Source: Bremia lactucae
Taxonomy: Eukaryota; Oomycota; Peronosporomycetes; Peronosporales; Peronosporaceae
Assembly (NCBI RefSeq): GCF_004359215.1
Contig: NC_090621.1
Coordinates: forward strand, 4,679,426-4,743,425
DNA length: 64,000 bases
Direction of reading: 5' to 3'
Position 1 is the stretch's first letter; the number at the start of each line of letters is the position of its first letter. The notes beneath the pieces are model-generated. The model made no database searches, was not told where the DNA came from, and was given only the letters and a program-made list of their open reading frames with translations. A program made the translations under genes and the position numbers. This document shows, piece after piece, positions 9,901-20,029 of the stretch.

Positions 9901-10540
9901 CGTCAAAGACGACACTGAAAGGCCAATTTGAATTTGGCCTGCCAGGATCGGGGCACGAATAAGACCATCCTTAACTGCTTGGAAGCAATATGTTCTGTGG
10001 TCGTCCAGCACCATTTTCTATTCTTTTTAAGGGGATTAGATAATGCATATACATTGTTGCTATAGATGTTTAAATAATTGGCGAGACCCAACCACCTACG
10101 CAAATCCTTTTGTTTTTTTTAGAAACCGGCCAATCTACTGTGGTATTTACGTTAGCGGAATTCGCTCTAAGGCCTCGCTTCCCAATGAAGCTCCATTAGA
10201 AAGATTTTTTTCTGCGCCAAAAATATTTTTAGATGCATTGGCGAATAATTTTTTTGTGCGCATACACTCGAGCACTGCTCGCAAATGGTCTAAATATTTT
10301 TCTATATCCGACAGACACTGCTCCGCACGACTATGGACAAAAAAGTCATCAAAATAATTCTGTCCATAACCTCAATGAGGGCGGAAGAGTTGCGTCACTG
10401 GACGATTAAATGTTGCCGGGGCGTTGGAAACCCTTGTGGCATAATTAACAACTCCCATAGCATACCGCTTGGGTGCTAACCGCTGTAAGCGAGATATCGC
10501 TAGCTTGCATAAGCAGTTGGTAGTAACCATCAACTAAATC
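9901..10540 (-). pseudogene. pol: Family 3 copy 3a: reverse transcriptase, palm and thumb
   Basis: The catalytic block YFDDFFVHSRAE is visible on the minus strand at about 10355-10320, with both metal-binding Asp residues kept. Downstream pieces include a connection region with GLANYLNIYSNNVYAL (about 10065-10015), equivalent to the FLGLANYYR block of Gypsy RTs. The frame is broken between these blocks. The 5' part of RT is in the next open frame (10539-11495). Confidence 0.8.
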
Positions 10541-11495
10541 AAGTGCACTGTACATCCCACCATATTGTTCTAAAAGACATCCATTCTAAGAATGAGGGTT
10601 TGTGCTGGTATGGTGGCAGCATAGGCTTATTATAAGCATGTACAATACGCCTTTTACCATTTGGCTTTTTGACACAAACTGTCGGTGTCGAATGGGGAGA
10701 TTTGCTCGTTACCATTTGAGTCTCATGCTTAGCACGCAAATCGTTTGTCAATGACGTCACAGCGTTCCCTTGGTGAAGGCCACTGTCGTGTGACACATTT
10801 GGTTTCCGGAAGGGAATTTTATGACGGACACCTCTATTAGGAGGTAAAACAGATGGTGGATTGGTACATACCACATCTCCAAATTCCGTTATCGAGGAAT
10901 AAAATGGATCCATAGGATCTTTAAGGAATGATGACCCACTCCGCACCCTGAGTGCAGCTTTTGTCCCATCTAGAACAGCTTCGTCCAGAAGTGACGATGA
11001 GTGTAACTCAATCGTTGGTCGAATGAGAACCACCTCAGATAAGTCGCCAGCCTTTAAGGCTCGACCGCACTCATCAATAGACTCGTCTAACTCTAAAAGA
11101 ACATGAAATGAAGGGATTGCCGCAAGGCTAAGTTTTTCCTCGATGTTGCCGGTTACACCATTCACAAGCGTATACAATCGCTCGCTCTTATCACTTTGTG
11201 AGGGTTTAGACGCTTCGCGTCTCCTCTGTCTCGGAGTAGAGACAATACGCCGCTTAGAGGCCGGGACATTTAATCTACGTTTACCTACCTGTATTGGCTC
11301 TATCCGAGAGGTGGTGTCTGATTCGACATTCGACAAGGTGTAAGGTACCTCAATCTTCTTGTCTAGCGACCGTTCACGGGTCACGTCACGAATGGTTTGA
11401 CCCGAATGCCCTGGCGAACCGCCAATAGTGTTACTATCGACAATCAGTATGGTGCAACCTCGGTCAACCATACTCGGTGGACTAAGACGTGCCAC
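10539..11495 (-). pseudogene. pol: Family 3 copy 3a: protease-RT spacer and RT start (long open frame)
   Basis: This 318-codon open frame is the longest intact pol piece of family 3. Its first 270 residues are a poorly conserved polar spacer between protease and RT. The final part is the RT entry: TSLTNDLRAKHET, then SKSPHSTPTVCVKKPNGKRR and IVHAYNKPMLPPY, the finger region of Gypsy RTs. In front lies the protease (11500-11990), and the RT palm follows after a shift at 10540. The ATG at 11495 is probably internal to a Gag-Pol polyprotein. Confidence 0.8.
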
Positions 11496-11499
11496 TCCA

Positions 11500-11990
11500 C
11501 GTATCTCAGGGATTTTGTACCCTTGATGACTCGGGCTTAGGCCTACAATGCTTTCAGCATTCAGTGAATCGTTATTACAAAGAGTGTCACTCGACCGAGT
11601 ACGTATCGTTCCACCCCCTTTATCTGAGTTGGGATCAAATTTAAGGTTACAACATTGGCGTTTATTAACTCGGACATTCCAATGTCTAAAACTATTAAAA
11701 TTTCAGTCAGTGATCCGCGCCAATAGCGCTTTTGTTGCCTAGCAAAGTTGGTTCATGACTCTCCAAAACTTTGCTAGGAACATTGCGCGTGGCGCTTAAG
11801 GTCCAAAACCTCCAATCGATCCATGGCTCGTGGCGTTCAAGCCAGGCCACACCAAGGATGAGATCATATCTCGAATTCAAATCAAGGACAAGACAGCGTT
11901 CTATCATACTGTCAAAGTCCAGAAACTTTATACTTAAGTTCAATAAAACTTTAGAGCAGTGACACGAGTCCCAGTCGCTAAGCAAGCAGT
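11500..11990 (-). pseudogene. pol: Family 3 copy 3a: aspartic protease (partial)
   Basis: The C-terminal half of a retropepsin-like protease is clear: LVLDLNSRYDLILGVAWLERHEPWIDW (shown here as position 11880-11800) matches the YDLILGMPWL-type block of Gypsy proteases. The N-terminal catalytic DSG/DTG motif is not visible, since the frame is damaged between here and the Gag end near 12063. The protease would cut the Gag-Pol precursor. Confidence 0.72.
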
Positions 11991-12062
11991 GATCGTATCA
12001 CACTGATGCGCTTTAAGCGCCCCAACGTATTGTTGACTTCAATGAAAATTGACCATGGCTTA

Positions 12063-12890
12063 TCAAAGCCCTTTACAGTATTGAGTGACGAACAAACCGT
12101 GCTTGTACTGACGCCCCGTGCCATTGCGCACCGAGCAAATTAGGGCTAGGTCCTGTTTAATCTCACCTTTTAGAGGCTCAACAGAGCCTAGGTCTTCCTC
12201 AGTAGGTGCGGAGCGTCCTACTGGGTATCGAATTTCCCGCATTGTACCTGGTTTCTGGTATAGGTCGAAATTGGTGCTCTTTCGAGCTTTACGCGTATTT
12301 CGTAGGGCATAGATGAAATGAGAATTTCTTAACTCGTGGACAAAATCCCCTAGAGCTCGTTTACCCCGTCGAGTCGCTAGGAGTGGTGCTCGCATGCGAA
12401 AATCCTGATCAGGCGGTGGAAACATGCTAGTCATTTGCTGTTTCAGCGAATCCCATGAAGGGAAAGCGTCGTTTATGGACGTACTACACGACAGTGCCCA
12501 CTCCATCGCACTACCTCGAGTTTGGAAATGGCCATAGCCACCTTTTGCCGTTCTGTTAAGAACAAATAGGAATCAATGGACATCTTCATCTGCTTAATCC
12601 AAAAATCGAGGGTTTTCCCTCTTTTCTCTCAAATGTCTTCACATTGACAAGGCAAGCCCTCGGGTCTGAATCACATGCAGAGATGCGCGCGAGCCTTTGG
12701 GTCTGATTCAGATACAGAGATGTACCGGGTTGGCATATATGCCGCTAAATGATCTTGTACCTGGCTGATTAGGGAGATTTTATATCGTATGAAGGCTTCA
12801 AGCCTTGCATGAAGGACTTTGGTCCCTGTGAGATAATGAATTACTCAAATAAAGTTTTGAGCTTGTCGCCAGCTGCGCGTTGCGCCTCCA
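12063..12890 (-). pseudogene. gag: Family 3 copy 3a: Gag
   Basis: On the minus strand the Gag (Retrotrans_gag type) core starts around 12700 with NVKTFERKEGKTLDFWIKQM and continues through LTERQKVAMAISKLE into the open 147-codon piece (12506-12063) with WALSCSTSINDAFPSWDSL, FPPPDQDFRMRAPLLATRRG and GDFVHELRN. This is the capsid-like fold that assembles into virus-like particles. I see no CCHC zinc knuckle. A frame change near 12530 splits the gene. Upstream to 12947 is probable leader. Confidence 0.75.
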
Positions 12891-12947
12891 AATGTTCTGT
12901 TATCTTTTTCAATTCATTGAAAATTATTCTTGTAAAGCCTATTTGGT

Positions 12948-12971
12948 AGATTGACGACGAGTGCTACCAGG
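12948..12971 (-). promoter_or_regulatory. Primer binding site of family 3 copy 3a
   Basis: On the minus strand the LTR end GCTACA is followed at once by CCTGGTAGCACTCGTCG. TGG is the expected complement of a tRNA CCA end. Family 2 LTRs are followed by nearly the same sequence (CCTGGTAGCACTTCGTC at 60959). Confidence 0.6.
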
Positions 12972-13132
12972 TGTAGCGGATCTACCTCGCCCCTAAAGGC
13001 AAAGGAAGACTTTAGACTCAAGACGTCTTCCCCCTTTGGTCTTAAGTGTCTAGTGCCTTCCTAAGGCTTGCACATTGATCTATAAGAGAAGAGCCTTTCT
13101 AAGTATATCCACTTGGGCAGTATTTGCTACTT
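12972..13132. repeat. Rearranged remnant of the family 3 5' LTR
   Basis: 12972-13025 matches the end of the family 3 LTR in the expected orientation (TGTAGCGGATCTACC). From about 13040 to 13132 the sequence matches a more internal LTR part in the opposite orientation (compare the reverse complement of 61620-61720). The two parts meet at a short palindromic stretch around AAGACGTCTT. The LTR was therefore truncated and partly inverted before it was joined to the family 1 Gag at 13133. Confidence 0.6.
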
Positions 13133-14040
13133 GGTTAGTTTGAGGCATTCGTGCTCGGACAACGAAGGGCCGCGTCCGAGACACAGAACATGCTACTGTG
13201 GAGTTTGTCACTCAGACTCACGATGATCATAGCCGAGAGCAGGCTTGTAAAGTGGCTCTCGACAGGACTGTTGAAATGCCCCCCCCCCCCGCCCGGCCTC
13301 AGCCGAGACCCATTCGGATGGAGCCGCCCAAATTCGATGAAACTGCAGCGCACACAATTATCCACTGAATGTTAGCCATGGAGAAATGCGGTGTCGCGCG
13401 GCTCATTGAGGACAACTGCCGGATGGTGTCATACGCCATGTCGCGTCTGCGCGGTAAGGCCTCAGAGTTACTAGGCGCTTATGGCGGACAGAAAGGCGTT
13501 TCCTACATGAAGGATCTTTAAGGAAACGATTCGCGTCATGTACCAGCCGCCGAACAACGAAGTGTTGCTACAGGCGCGCTTCTTTGGAGCGCGACAGGCG
13601 AAGCGATCTCTTCAAGATTATGTGCTAGAGATGCGCTCGCTGTCGTCATCTATAATCGAAGCTCCGATTCCGGAGCACATTAAGGTACCCACGTTTATTA
13701 ACGGACTACGGCATCACCGATCGCGACAGCCCTTTTCAGAAAGGTGCCGTCGGCGATGGAAGAGGCAATCCAAATTGCCTTAGTTGAGGAGCAATCCTGC
13801 GACAGTGCCTCGGTGACAGCTTGGTATAAGCCGTCGGCCGAGAGGTCAGATGCCACTCCCATGGAGTTGGGCGTTGTAGACGTTGTCTGCTTTAAATGCG
13901 GCAAGCGCGGTCATATGATGGCCCGCTGCTATGCCAGGGTCCCCGCTGGGGGCAAAGATGCCGAGCAAGAGGAATCCTTTCCCGAAAAGCGATGGCAAGA
14001 ACCAGCGTGCGAGACGCATGAGTTCTGCATCGACCACTGA
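13133..14040 (+). pseudogene. gag: Family 1 copy 1b: Gag
   Basis: This matches the intact Gag of copy 1d (52084-53178) from its FVLGQRRAAS block onward, so about 60 N-terminal residues are missing at the junction with the family 3 LTR remnant. Landmarks are MYQPPNNEVLLQARFFGARQ (13538), HIKVPTFINGLRH, and a CCHC knuckle CFKCGKRGHMMARC at about 13888-13929. A C12 run near 13279 and several shifts break the frame. Gag would form the particle and bind element RNA through the knuckle. Confidence 0.85.
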
Positions 14041-14640
14041 GGGGTCGGAAAATGCAGGAGCGCAGTAAGGGCGGGATGATCTGCTGACGCGGACCCTGAA
14101 ATTTCCCCTAAGTTCAGATTATCGAACAAATGGGTAGCATAGTCCCTATGGTTTCGAAATTTGGAACTCAACCCTGCTGATCTATCGCGCTCAAGTATGA
14201 TGCAATGACCAGGTGATGATCCGCCTAGTGGATTCGGGTACATCATAATGTTTTGTGAAACTCGCGGCTCTAAGAAAACGACCGGCGATATTTGAGTCGC
14301 TTTGCCAGGATGGCAAGCGAGAAGAGATAACCGTTCGTTTTGCGAACGGCGCTCTCGTTAAGTCTGAGGGAGTTAGGTAGAACTCGCCTTCAGCTTTAGT
14401 GGCTTCTCTTTTAAAGAGAAGTTCACAGTGCTAGGTATGGAGAGTCCGTATGATCTCATCCTAGTCATGCCATGGTTGGCAAAACACCAACCATGGATTG
14501 ACTGGCGTACACGCACAGTTGCGAACTCTACGCAGGACATCGGAAAGGATATGTGTCCTGCGAGAGGCATATGCAGCTGATGCCATGTCGAGCAACAAAT
14601 AAGGGTGCGTTGACGGGATACCAAACGTCACCAAGTCCTA
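14041..14640 (+). pseudogene. pol: Family 1 copy 1b: aspartic protease
   Basis: The catalytic block RLVDSGTS is at about 14216-14240, immediately followed by a stop where copy 1d reads QNFVKL. The C-terminal block MESPYDLILVMPWLAKHQPW is at 14437-14496, followed by IDWRT. Together they define a retropepsin-like protease. The connecting frame is shifted more than once. The active-site Asp-Ser-Gly is intact. Confidence 0.82.
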
Positions 14641-15270
14641 CACAGCTCGTGAAGACTGGGGTATCCGAGTGTCGTGCACAGAGCCGATAGCCTGTGGTAG
14701 TTGACGGCGAGCTGACAAGAAGTCAAGCATGGCATGAACGGGCACAAAGTCGAGAGCCTAATGCGATTGGAAGGGGTGTGTTAGCCAGGGGAGCAACGGC
14801 ACCCGCTTCCCAGTTAAACGTCGTGGTGACTCGAAGCATGAGTACTCGACAGACTAGGACGATCAAAGGCACGTCAGAACAAGTGACCTTCGATTAAGCC
14901 AACTGAAGAGGACGGCCTTCAAACGAGGTTTTTGAGATCGTCGAAGACGAAATTGCGAAGGCGTTTTTAACTGAGGTGCTCCGGCATGTCTTAAGTTTTG
15001 CCGAGAAGATAGTCAAACTCCCGAGGACATCGTGGGATCTGTTTCTTGCCGAATTAAAGGAAGGATGATCCACGAGAAATAGTCACTCCATTTACAGAAG
15101 AGAACTTGGTGGACTGTTACTCGTCGTCCACAATCGACGAGAGCGTCCTAGAAAAGGGCAAAAAGAAACGGTTTGCTGCTCAAGGCTGGGAAGCCTTATG
15201 AGATAGTCCGTTCTTTGAGGTTCTGTGAAAACAGCGCAATGTGCTTCTAGAATAAGTGCTGAGCCGCCTA
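14641..15270 (+). pseudogene. pol: Family 1 copy 1b: protease-RT spacer
   Basis: A polar, weakly conserved stretch that matches 24395-25110 in copy 1c and the reverse of 50770-51564 in copy 1d. It has VVDGELTRSQA, then VTRSMSTRQTRT, and further on ENLVDCYSSSTIDESVL. No catalytic motif is expected here. The frame changes at least three times. Confidence 0.7.
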
Positions 15271-16074
15271 CCAGCAGATAGGGGCATCGGGCCCGAGATA
15301 GACCTCGAACCTAGCACCAAGAATTGTGTGACCAGGCAATAGCCGTTGCCGAAAGTACAAGTCGATCATATCGTAAGGTTCTTCGACAAGCGAGCCAAGC
15401 CGGGGCATGTGCGTGAGATCAAATCGCCTCACTGCAGCCCGACCTTTTGTGTGCGTAAAGCCACAGGTTGATGGCGCGTGGTTCCCGCTTACAATAAGCT
15501 GAACACGGCGACCATACCGGCGCAAACACCAATCCCGCAGAAAGATGTTTTGTTGAATTCCATGGGAAAGTCAACCATCTTTTCCGGTTTAGACTTGAAG
15601 GATGGCCACTATCAGGTACTCATGAGAGAGTCCGATGTTGCCAAAACGGCAGTAAGCACCCAAACCTGCGGTATGCTTTGAGAGTGGCTTGTGATGCCCC
15701 AAGGTTTGAATAACGCACGAGCGACATTCAACCGAGTGGTGGCTCACGTGATGCGTCAGCACCGTGTCGACGCACTCAATTACTTTGACAATGTATTCGT
15801 GCATAGTAATATCGAGGACTGGCTGAGTGCAAAAGAGTCGCACAAGCGTCATTTAGACGCTGTGTTGCAGACTCTAATGGACGCTCAATTGTACGTCAAC
15901 TTGCAAAAGTGCGTCACAGGGGTCCCTGCGATAAATGTGCTGGGCTGCATCGTATCTATCCGTAGTGTACGAGCAGACCCAGACAAGATAAAATCGGTAA
16001 AGGAAGGGCCAATCCCACGGCATGTGAACGATTTGCGCCAATTCCTAGGGCTCGCTAATTACTTGCACAAATAA
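15271..16074 (+). pseudogene. pol: Family 1 copy 1b: reverse transcriptase
   Basis: RT blocks appear in order: SPHCSPTFCVRKAT (about 15427), VPAYNKLNTATIPAQTPIPQ (15479), IFSGLDLKDGHYQVLMRESD (first catalytic Asp in LDLKDG, 15577), MPQGLNNARATFNRVVAHVM (15694), then YFDNVFVHS at 15784, where active copies have YFDD. The second palm Asp is therefore Asn. The thumb block VLGCIVS and the LRQFLGLANYLHK block complete the domain before a stop at 16074. Confidence 0.88.
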
Positions 16075-16119
16075 TGCAAAAATTATGCTGAGCCAACTAA
16101 GCCATTATCTGATCTCCTT

Positions 16120-16440
16120 AAAAGGACGCAGAATGGATTTGTTTTAAAAAACCAAGAAGATGCGTACACATCAGTGAAGCAATCTCTTGTAGAGGCACCG
16201 GTCTTGGCATTGCCAGACGCGGATAAGCCCTATAGCGTCGTCTGCGAATGAAGCAAGTTTGCAATCGGCAGCGCGCTCATGCAGAAGGATGACGACGGAG
16301 TTGACTGCGTCATCTCTTTTCAGTCCCGGTATTTAAAAGCCGCGGAACTGAATTACTCTGTGCATGACAAGAGCGACTTCAAAAAAGTATGCTCTTGTCA
16401 AGTTTCGTGTGCACCTATTAAACACCGAACCATTTGTAGC
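16120..16440 (+). pseudogene. pol: Family 1 copy 1b: RNase H, truncated by deletion
   Basis: The start of RNase H is present: the ALPDADKPYSVVCE block, FAIGSALMQKDDDGVDCV and an AELNYSVHDK block. At about 16437 the sequence jumps after EPFV to IN C-terminal sequence, through a short A/T-rich bridge (16437-16463). About 1.3 kb found in copies 1a and 1c, covering the rest of RNase H and the integrase core, is missing. Confidence 0.8.
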
Positions 16441-16463
16441 AAATTTTATTTATTTACAACTAT

Positions 16464-16760
16464 GTCCTATGACCGACCTTTCGGCGGTGGCATTGGTGAG
16501 TTTGGTGCTAAAAGCGTGATCGAGGCTCAACGCTTTGTGGATTACTGAGGCTGAACGCTTTGTGGATAAGCGATCAGCCATCACACGAAAAGTCCACGAC
16601 GCGCCGCCAAGCCCAAAGGATAGAATACGATATGCTGACCGAAATGGTCGTAAAAACAATGCTCGTTTTAGTGTTGAAGATAAAAAACTATTATGTACTG
16701 CTACTCAGCCTATAAATACAATTTCTATACTACCTGGATGTACTACGAAATGATTGTCGC
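16464..16760 (+). pseudogene. pol: Family 1 copy 1b: integrase C-terminal domain remnant
   Basis: After the deletion the sequence resumes at SYDRPFGGGIGEFGAKSV, then VDKRSAITRKVHD and FSVEDKKLL, matching 1503-1700 of copy 1a. A short repeat of the GCTGAACGCTTTGTGGAT block (16515 and 16549) marks a small duplication. The end is lost: after CTACCTGGATGTACTACG the GPY/F block and pol stop are deleted and aORF sequence follows. Confidence 0.75.
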
Positions 16761-17606
16761 GTTTCACTGGAGGGTCAAAATCTTCCAGCCGAATGACTCC
16801 TTCGACCACGATACAAACTTGGAGAGCGAGGGGTATCAGGCGCGTAAAGCCAATCCCTCACCATATATTTTTCTCGAAAGGTCAAGCCGAAGTTTTAGGC
16901 GTTCGTAACCCTGACGATCCTTCGCACGGACATGTGAAGATCCGAATTCAGTCGCTAGAATTGACTTACAAAATCCCAGATCCGTCGTTCAGCAGCGCTG
17001 TCTTCTGACGCCGACTGGACACGTTCACGCGCCGCCGGTGGATATTACGCTCAGGTTCTTCAGCGTCAGACCCATTGAGATTAATGGTCTGAGCAACAGG
17101 TGTTGTGGTTCTACCCAGGAGAAGGAGCTGCGCCTTTATGGGCAGCGCTCTCACGAATAGTCGCTGCACTAGCTAGCGCAGACGACGAGATAATTACTTG
17201 TGGACGTACGGTAAGTTTGCTTTTGGAACATGGGCGTCTCCATGTTAGGAGCATTGAACGAAGTTTGGATGGGCAATAAAGCGCCATCATTCTTCCTCAT
17301 TAACTCACTGTATTCGTCACTAATATGAGGTGATGGCAGCGGCGTCGACTTTGTAGTCAACAATGAGCGACTGACCTACATAAAAGTGGGATGGATCACT
17401 CAGCCCAATTAATAGCGCGACAGCAGCAGTAGCTGTCGGCGTCGTAACTGTGGCACTGAGCCAAGGCGGCTAGGTAACGCAGCGCGTATGCTTTGTGCGT
17501 GGTTGTGAGGGCTCTTTGCAGACGACCTATCATCTTTGCCCCTCTTAGGTGGCATGGTTGGCACCGTGTGAGTGCACAAAGGTCGATAGAATGACTGAGA
17601 GGACAA
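16761..17606 (-). pseudogene. Family 1 antisense accessory ORF (aORF), copy 1b
   Basis: Opposite to pol and ending near its 3' end, as in copies 1a, 1c and 1d. The start TMPPKRGKDDRSSAKSPHNH (about 17552) corresponds to MPPKRGHVGGSSAK in copy 1a. Pieces at 17363-17169 (STPLPSPHISD, GALLPIQTSF) and 17169-16966 follow the 1a order. An internal deletion near 17010 removes the central FKSW block, so this copy cannot encode the full product. Confidence 0.6.
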
Positions 17607-17678
17607 GAGCGGCGCGTAAAGCTGCTAGCTGTCCCTCATTCCTCTTTGACGAATTTGCAAGATGTGAATTCGTTGTTG

Positions 17679-17690
17679 AAAAGAGGATGG
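17679..17690 (+). other. Polypurine tract of family 1 copy 1b
   Basis: AAAAGAGGATGG lies directly before the LTR start TGTAACGGGC. It confirms the plus orientation of copy 1b. Confidence 0.65.
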
Positions 17691-18173
17691 TGTAACGGGC
17701 AAAAGTTGCCCCATGTCAATCAATCCTCGTTAAGTACACTTTATTTTCTTAAGGGGATGATCAATTACTTAAGTGGAGTAATTAGACCCACCATTTGGGT
17801 GTGAATCACATTGTGACCCATCCCCATGTATGAGATGCACCTGAGGGCATTCACAAGAACGGAGATGACGGCTAGCGTCATGAAAGATACGAGGTAATAA
17901 ACTTAAACGCTCGCAATACATATCAGTGCATATCTGCTGAGATGACATTTATGATTAATTGAAATAGATTTAATGTTTAATACGATTTAATATAAATCAG
18001 TCTGAAAACAACTTTCTAGTTCAGAAGTGCGCACGTGGAGCCAGACTACAGCTCCCGTGACGTCACTTAAACTAAGGCTTCTTGTTCGTGAAAGAAGACG
18101 GTAAAACGCTTCGTCACTGTGCTCAAATGAGGTGTGCTAGTAGTGCGTGTCAGCTTTAAGTAGTCCGCCTACA
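17691..18173 (+). repeat. Family 1 3' LTR (copy 1b)
   Basis: A 483-bp LTR from TGTAACGGGC to CCTACA, the clearest boundaries of any family 1 LTR here. It shares ordered blocks with 3503-4007, including GGGGATGATCAATTACTT, the TACGATTTAATATAAATCAG block and GCTCCCGTGACG. Confidence 0.8.
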
Positions 18174-18255
18174 TTCTCGGCCATAGATTGCAGCGATTTC
18201 TAAGAAAGCAAATTATCGATTTTGCACTTATATTGTCCAGAGAAATTACCCATGG

Positions 18256-18706
18256 TGTGGGCGGGTGTACTAAAGCAGCCACACTCTACTTAAGCACGCA
18301 CCTTCAAGCACAGTGAGGTAGTTGGTGGGCACATAAGCGACCTCACTCAACGAACTAAGTACCTTAGGACAAGTGTCATCACGAAAGCGGTAATCCGGCT
18401 TTACGTGCGCAGGAAGTAGTTTCAAAACTAATTTATATATATTCAGGATAAATATAAAACCACTTAACCAATCAATGGATGCTACCTCTAAAGATGTGAG
18501 CCTCTACATTGCGAGCGTATTATTCTGAATACCTCGGATTACAGATAACACTTGCCGTCATGTGAATCAATCACATAAACAAGCGTGGGTCAACCCCACC
18601 CGAGTGGCAGGTCTAAGTACCTTACATAAGTAATTGACCATTCCATTAAGCACACCAATGGAACTTACAGATTTTGTGTAACTTAGGGCAACTTTAGCCC
18701 GTTACA
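18256..18706 (-). repeat. Family 1 LTR in inverted orientation
   Basis: About 451 bp. Its reverse complement begins TGTAACGGGCTAAAG and ends GCCCACA, and matches the LTRs at 17691-18173 and 53222-53751. Only 82 bp (18174-18255) separate it from the plus-oriented LTR of copy 1b. No family 1 coding DNA adjoins it on either side, so it is a solo or truncated LTR. Confidence 0.72.
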
Positions 18707-18804
18707 GATTACACGGACTAATTTTAACCGCCGGTGGCACGCGTGGTCGATTTTATCGAGAAGATTGTGCGATGACATGACAAAGGGATTTCGCACGGAG
18801 CTAA

Positions 18805-18936
18805 TGTATTATAGCGTCAATATTACCAGATTTGGTAATATTGGAACTAATCAGTAAAAAAAGATAATTATTATGTACTTCTTTAAATATTTCCTCTCAT
18901 AGAGATAATATTTATCTAACGGGACACCCAATTACA
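18805..18936 (-). repeat. Partial family 2 3' LTR (copy 2a)
   Basis: On the minus strand it starts TGTAATTGGGTGTCCCG after a purine tract (AAGGGGGTGA, 18937-18946) and matches the start of the family 2 LTR at 30062-30396, including the TTACCAAATCTGGTAATATTG-type block. It breaks off near 18805. The 100 bp before that (18707-18804) match nothing I recognise. Confidence 0.6.
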
Positions 18937-19039
18937 TCACCCCCTTGACCAACAGTCACGATAGTAACTAATGTGGAGTAACAGAAAAATACAATTTTCT
19001 ATTTCCCTGTAAGATTTTGCAATATTGATTCTATTTAAA

Positions 19040-19990
19040 TTTGCACAACCGTACGCGTCGCCAATGAAGCAGTAAAGCTAGCAGCTGCACGGTTCAGTGC
19101 AGCTATAAGCAATGCAAACGTTTCAGTAGACGCTAATGCGTCTACTGCGGGGAATAGGTCAACTCCTTCTCCAATTGAAGGTATCTGGTATATGGCACCT
19201 GCTACTCCCATTCTAGGTGGCACCTGCTACTCCCTTCGTTCGTGACTGGGCCGAGTCAGCATCAACGCCCGACTCGGTGGCAACTGTTAAGGTCTCCAGA
19301 TCAGCCGGGGCCACGTTCGTTAAACGGACGGGTCCTAATGTGACAATCAGAGAGGTGATGACGAGATTGTTTGGCTGTCGGATTCTTTCGGTGGATAGTC
19401 AATTTTTATCGGCTCCCTTGACGATAACAACTCTAGTGATGTCAACATGCATCACGAGGATGATAACTCTTGTTATATCTGAATGCATCACCAGGAATGA
19501 AGTGATCGTAAAGGTCACTTCGAACAGCATACTACTGGTGGTGCACCAGGGACGGAGTGATTCTAAGGATCGCTCCGAGAGTAATGTTAACATTAACATA
19601 AACATGAGCCAACGGGAGAGTGAACCTATGTTTTGCGGTTTCGTCCTGGCAAGAAGCATTGGTTGCCCTCTAAGCGCAACCTATCTCGTTGGTTTGGGAT
19701 GACCAACGATCGATACCATATTCCGTTATTCGACTCATCCAGGCTTCACAAGCCTGGCGAGAACAAAGCGAAATACTTCATTGATGCCTTTTTCCGGCAT
19801 CGATGGTACACATGTAAGCAGACAAAAGATTTCATTTTTTGTTCCAAGCTCGAAAAGCATTTGTACAGATGTGCGAAGCGTAAGCCGCGAGGCCTGGCTT
19901 AACAAACTGGATCTTTACCGTTACCGGTTCGAAAACGGACCGTAGTCAGTGCACCCTACAAGCTAGACCGTTTATCTAGAAACGCAGGAT
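19040..19990 (+). pseudogene. Family 2 antisense accessory ORF (aORF), copy 2a
   Basis: This frame runs opposite to the pol of copy 2a and lies between pol and the 3' LTR. The N-terminal part (TVRVANEAVKLAAARFSA) has lost the ATG seen in copy 2b. The middle is acidic and Ser-rich, with SDSKDRSESNVN (about 19558). The best preserved part is 19633-19902: SKRNLSRWFGMTNDRYHIP, SRLHKPGENKAKYFIDAFFR, then WYTCKQ, FCSKLEKHLYRCAKRKP. The spaced Cys residues suggest a zinc-binding domain. Shifts and stops show it is dead. No known family is recognised. Confidence 0.55.
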
Positions 19991-20029
19991 TACATTGATT
20001 TTTGTAGGGGGGCAGGATGCGTATGCATC

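Noticed and set aside
13279..13290. C12 run as a possible frameshift signal in Gag
   Set aside because: Copy 1d has no such run at this site and an open Gag frame. The run coincides with frame loss in 1b, so it is better seen as decay or a sequencing error.
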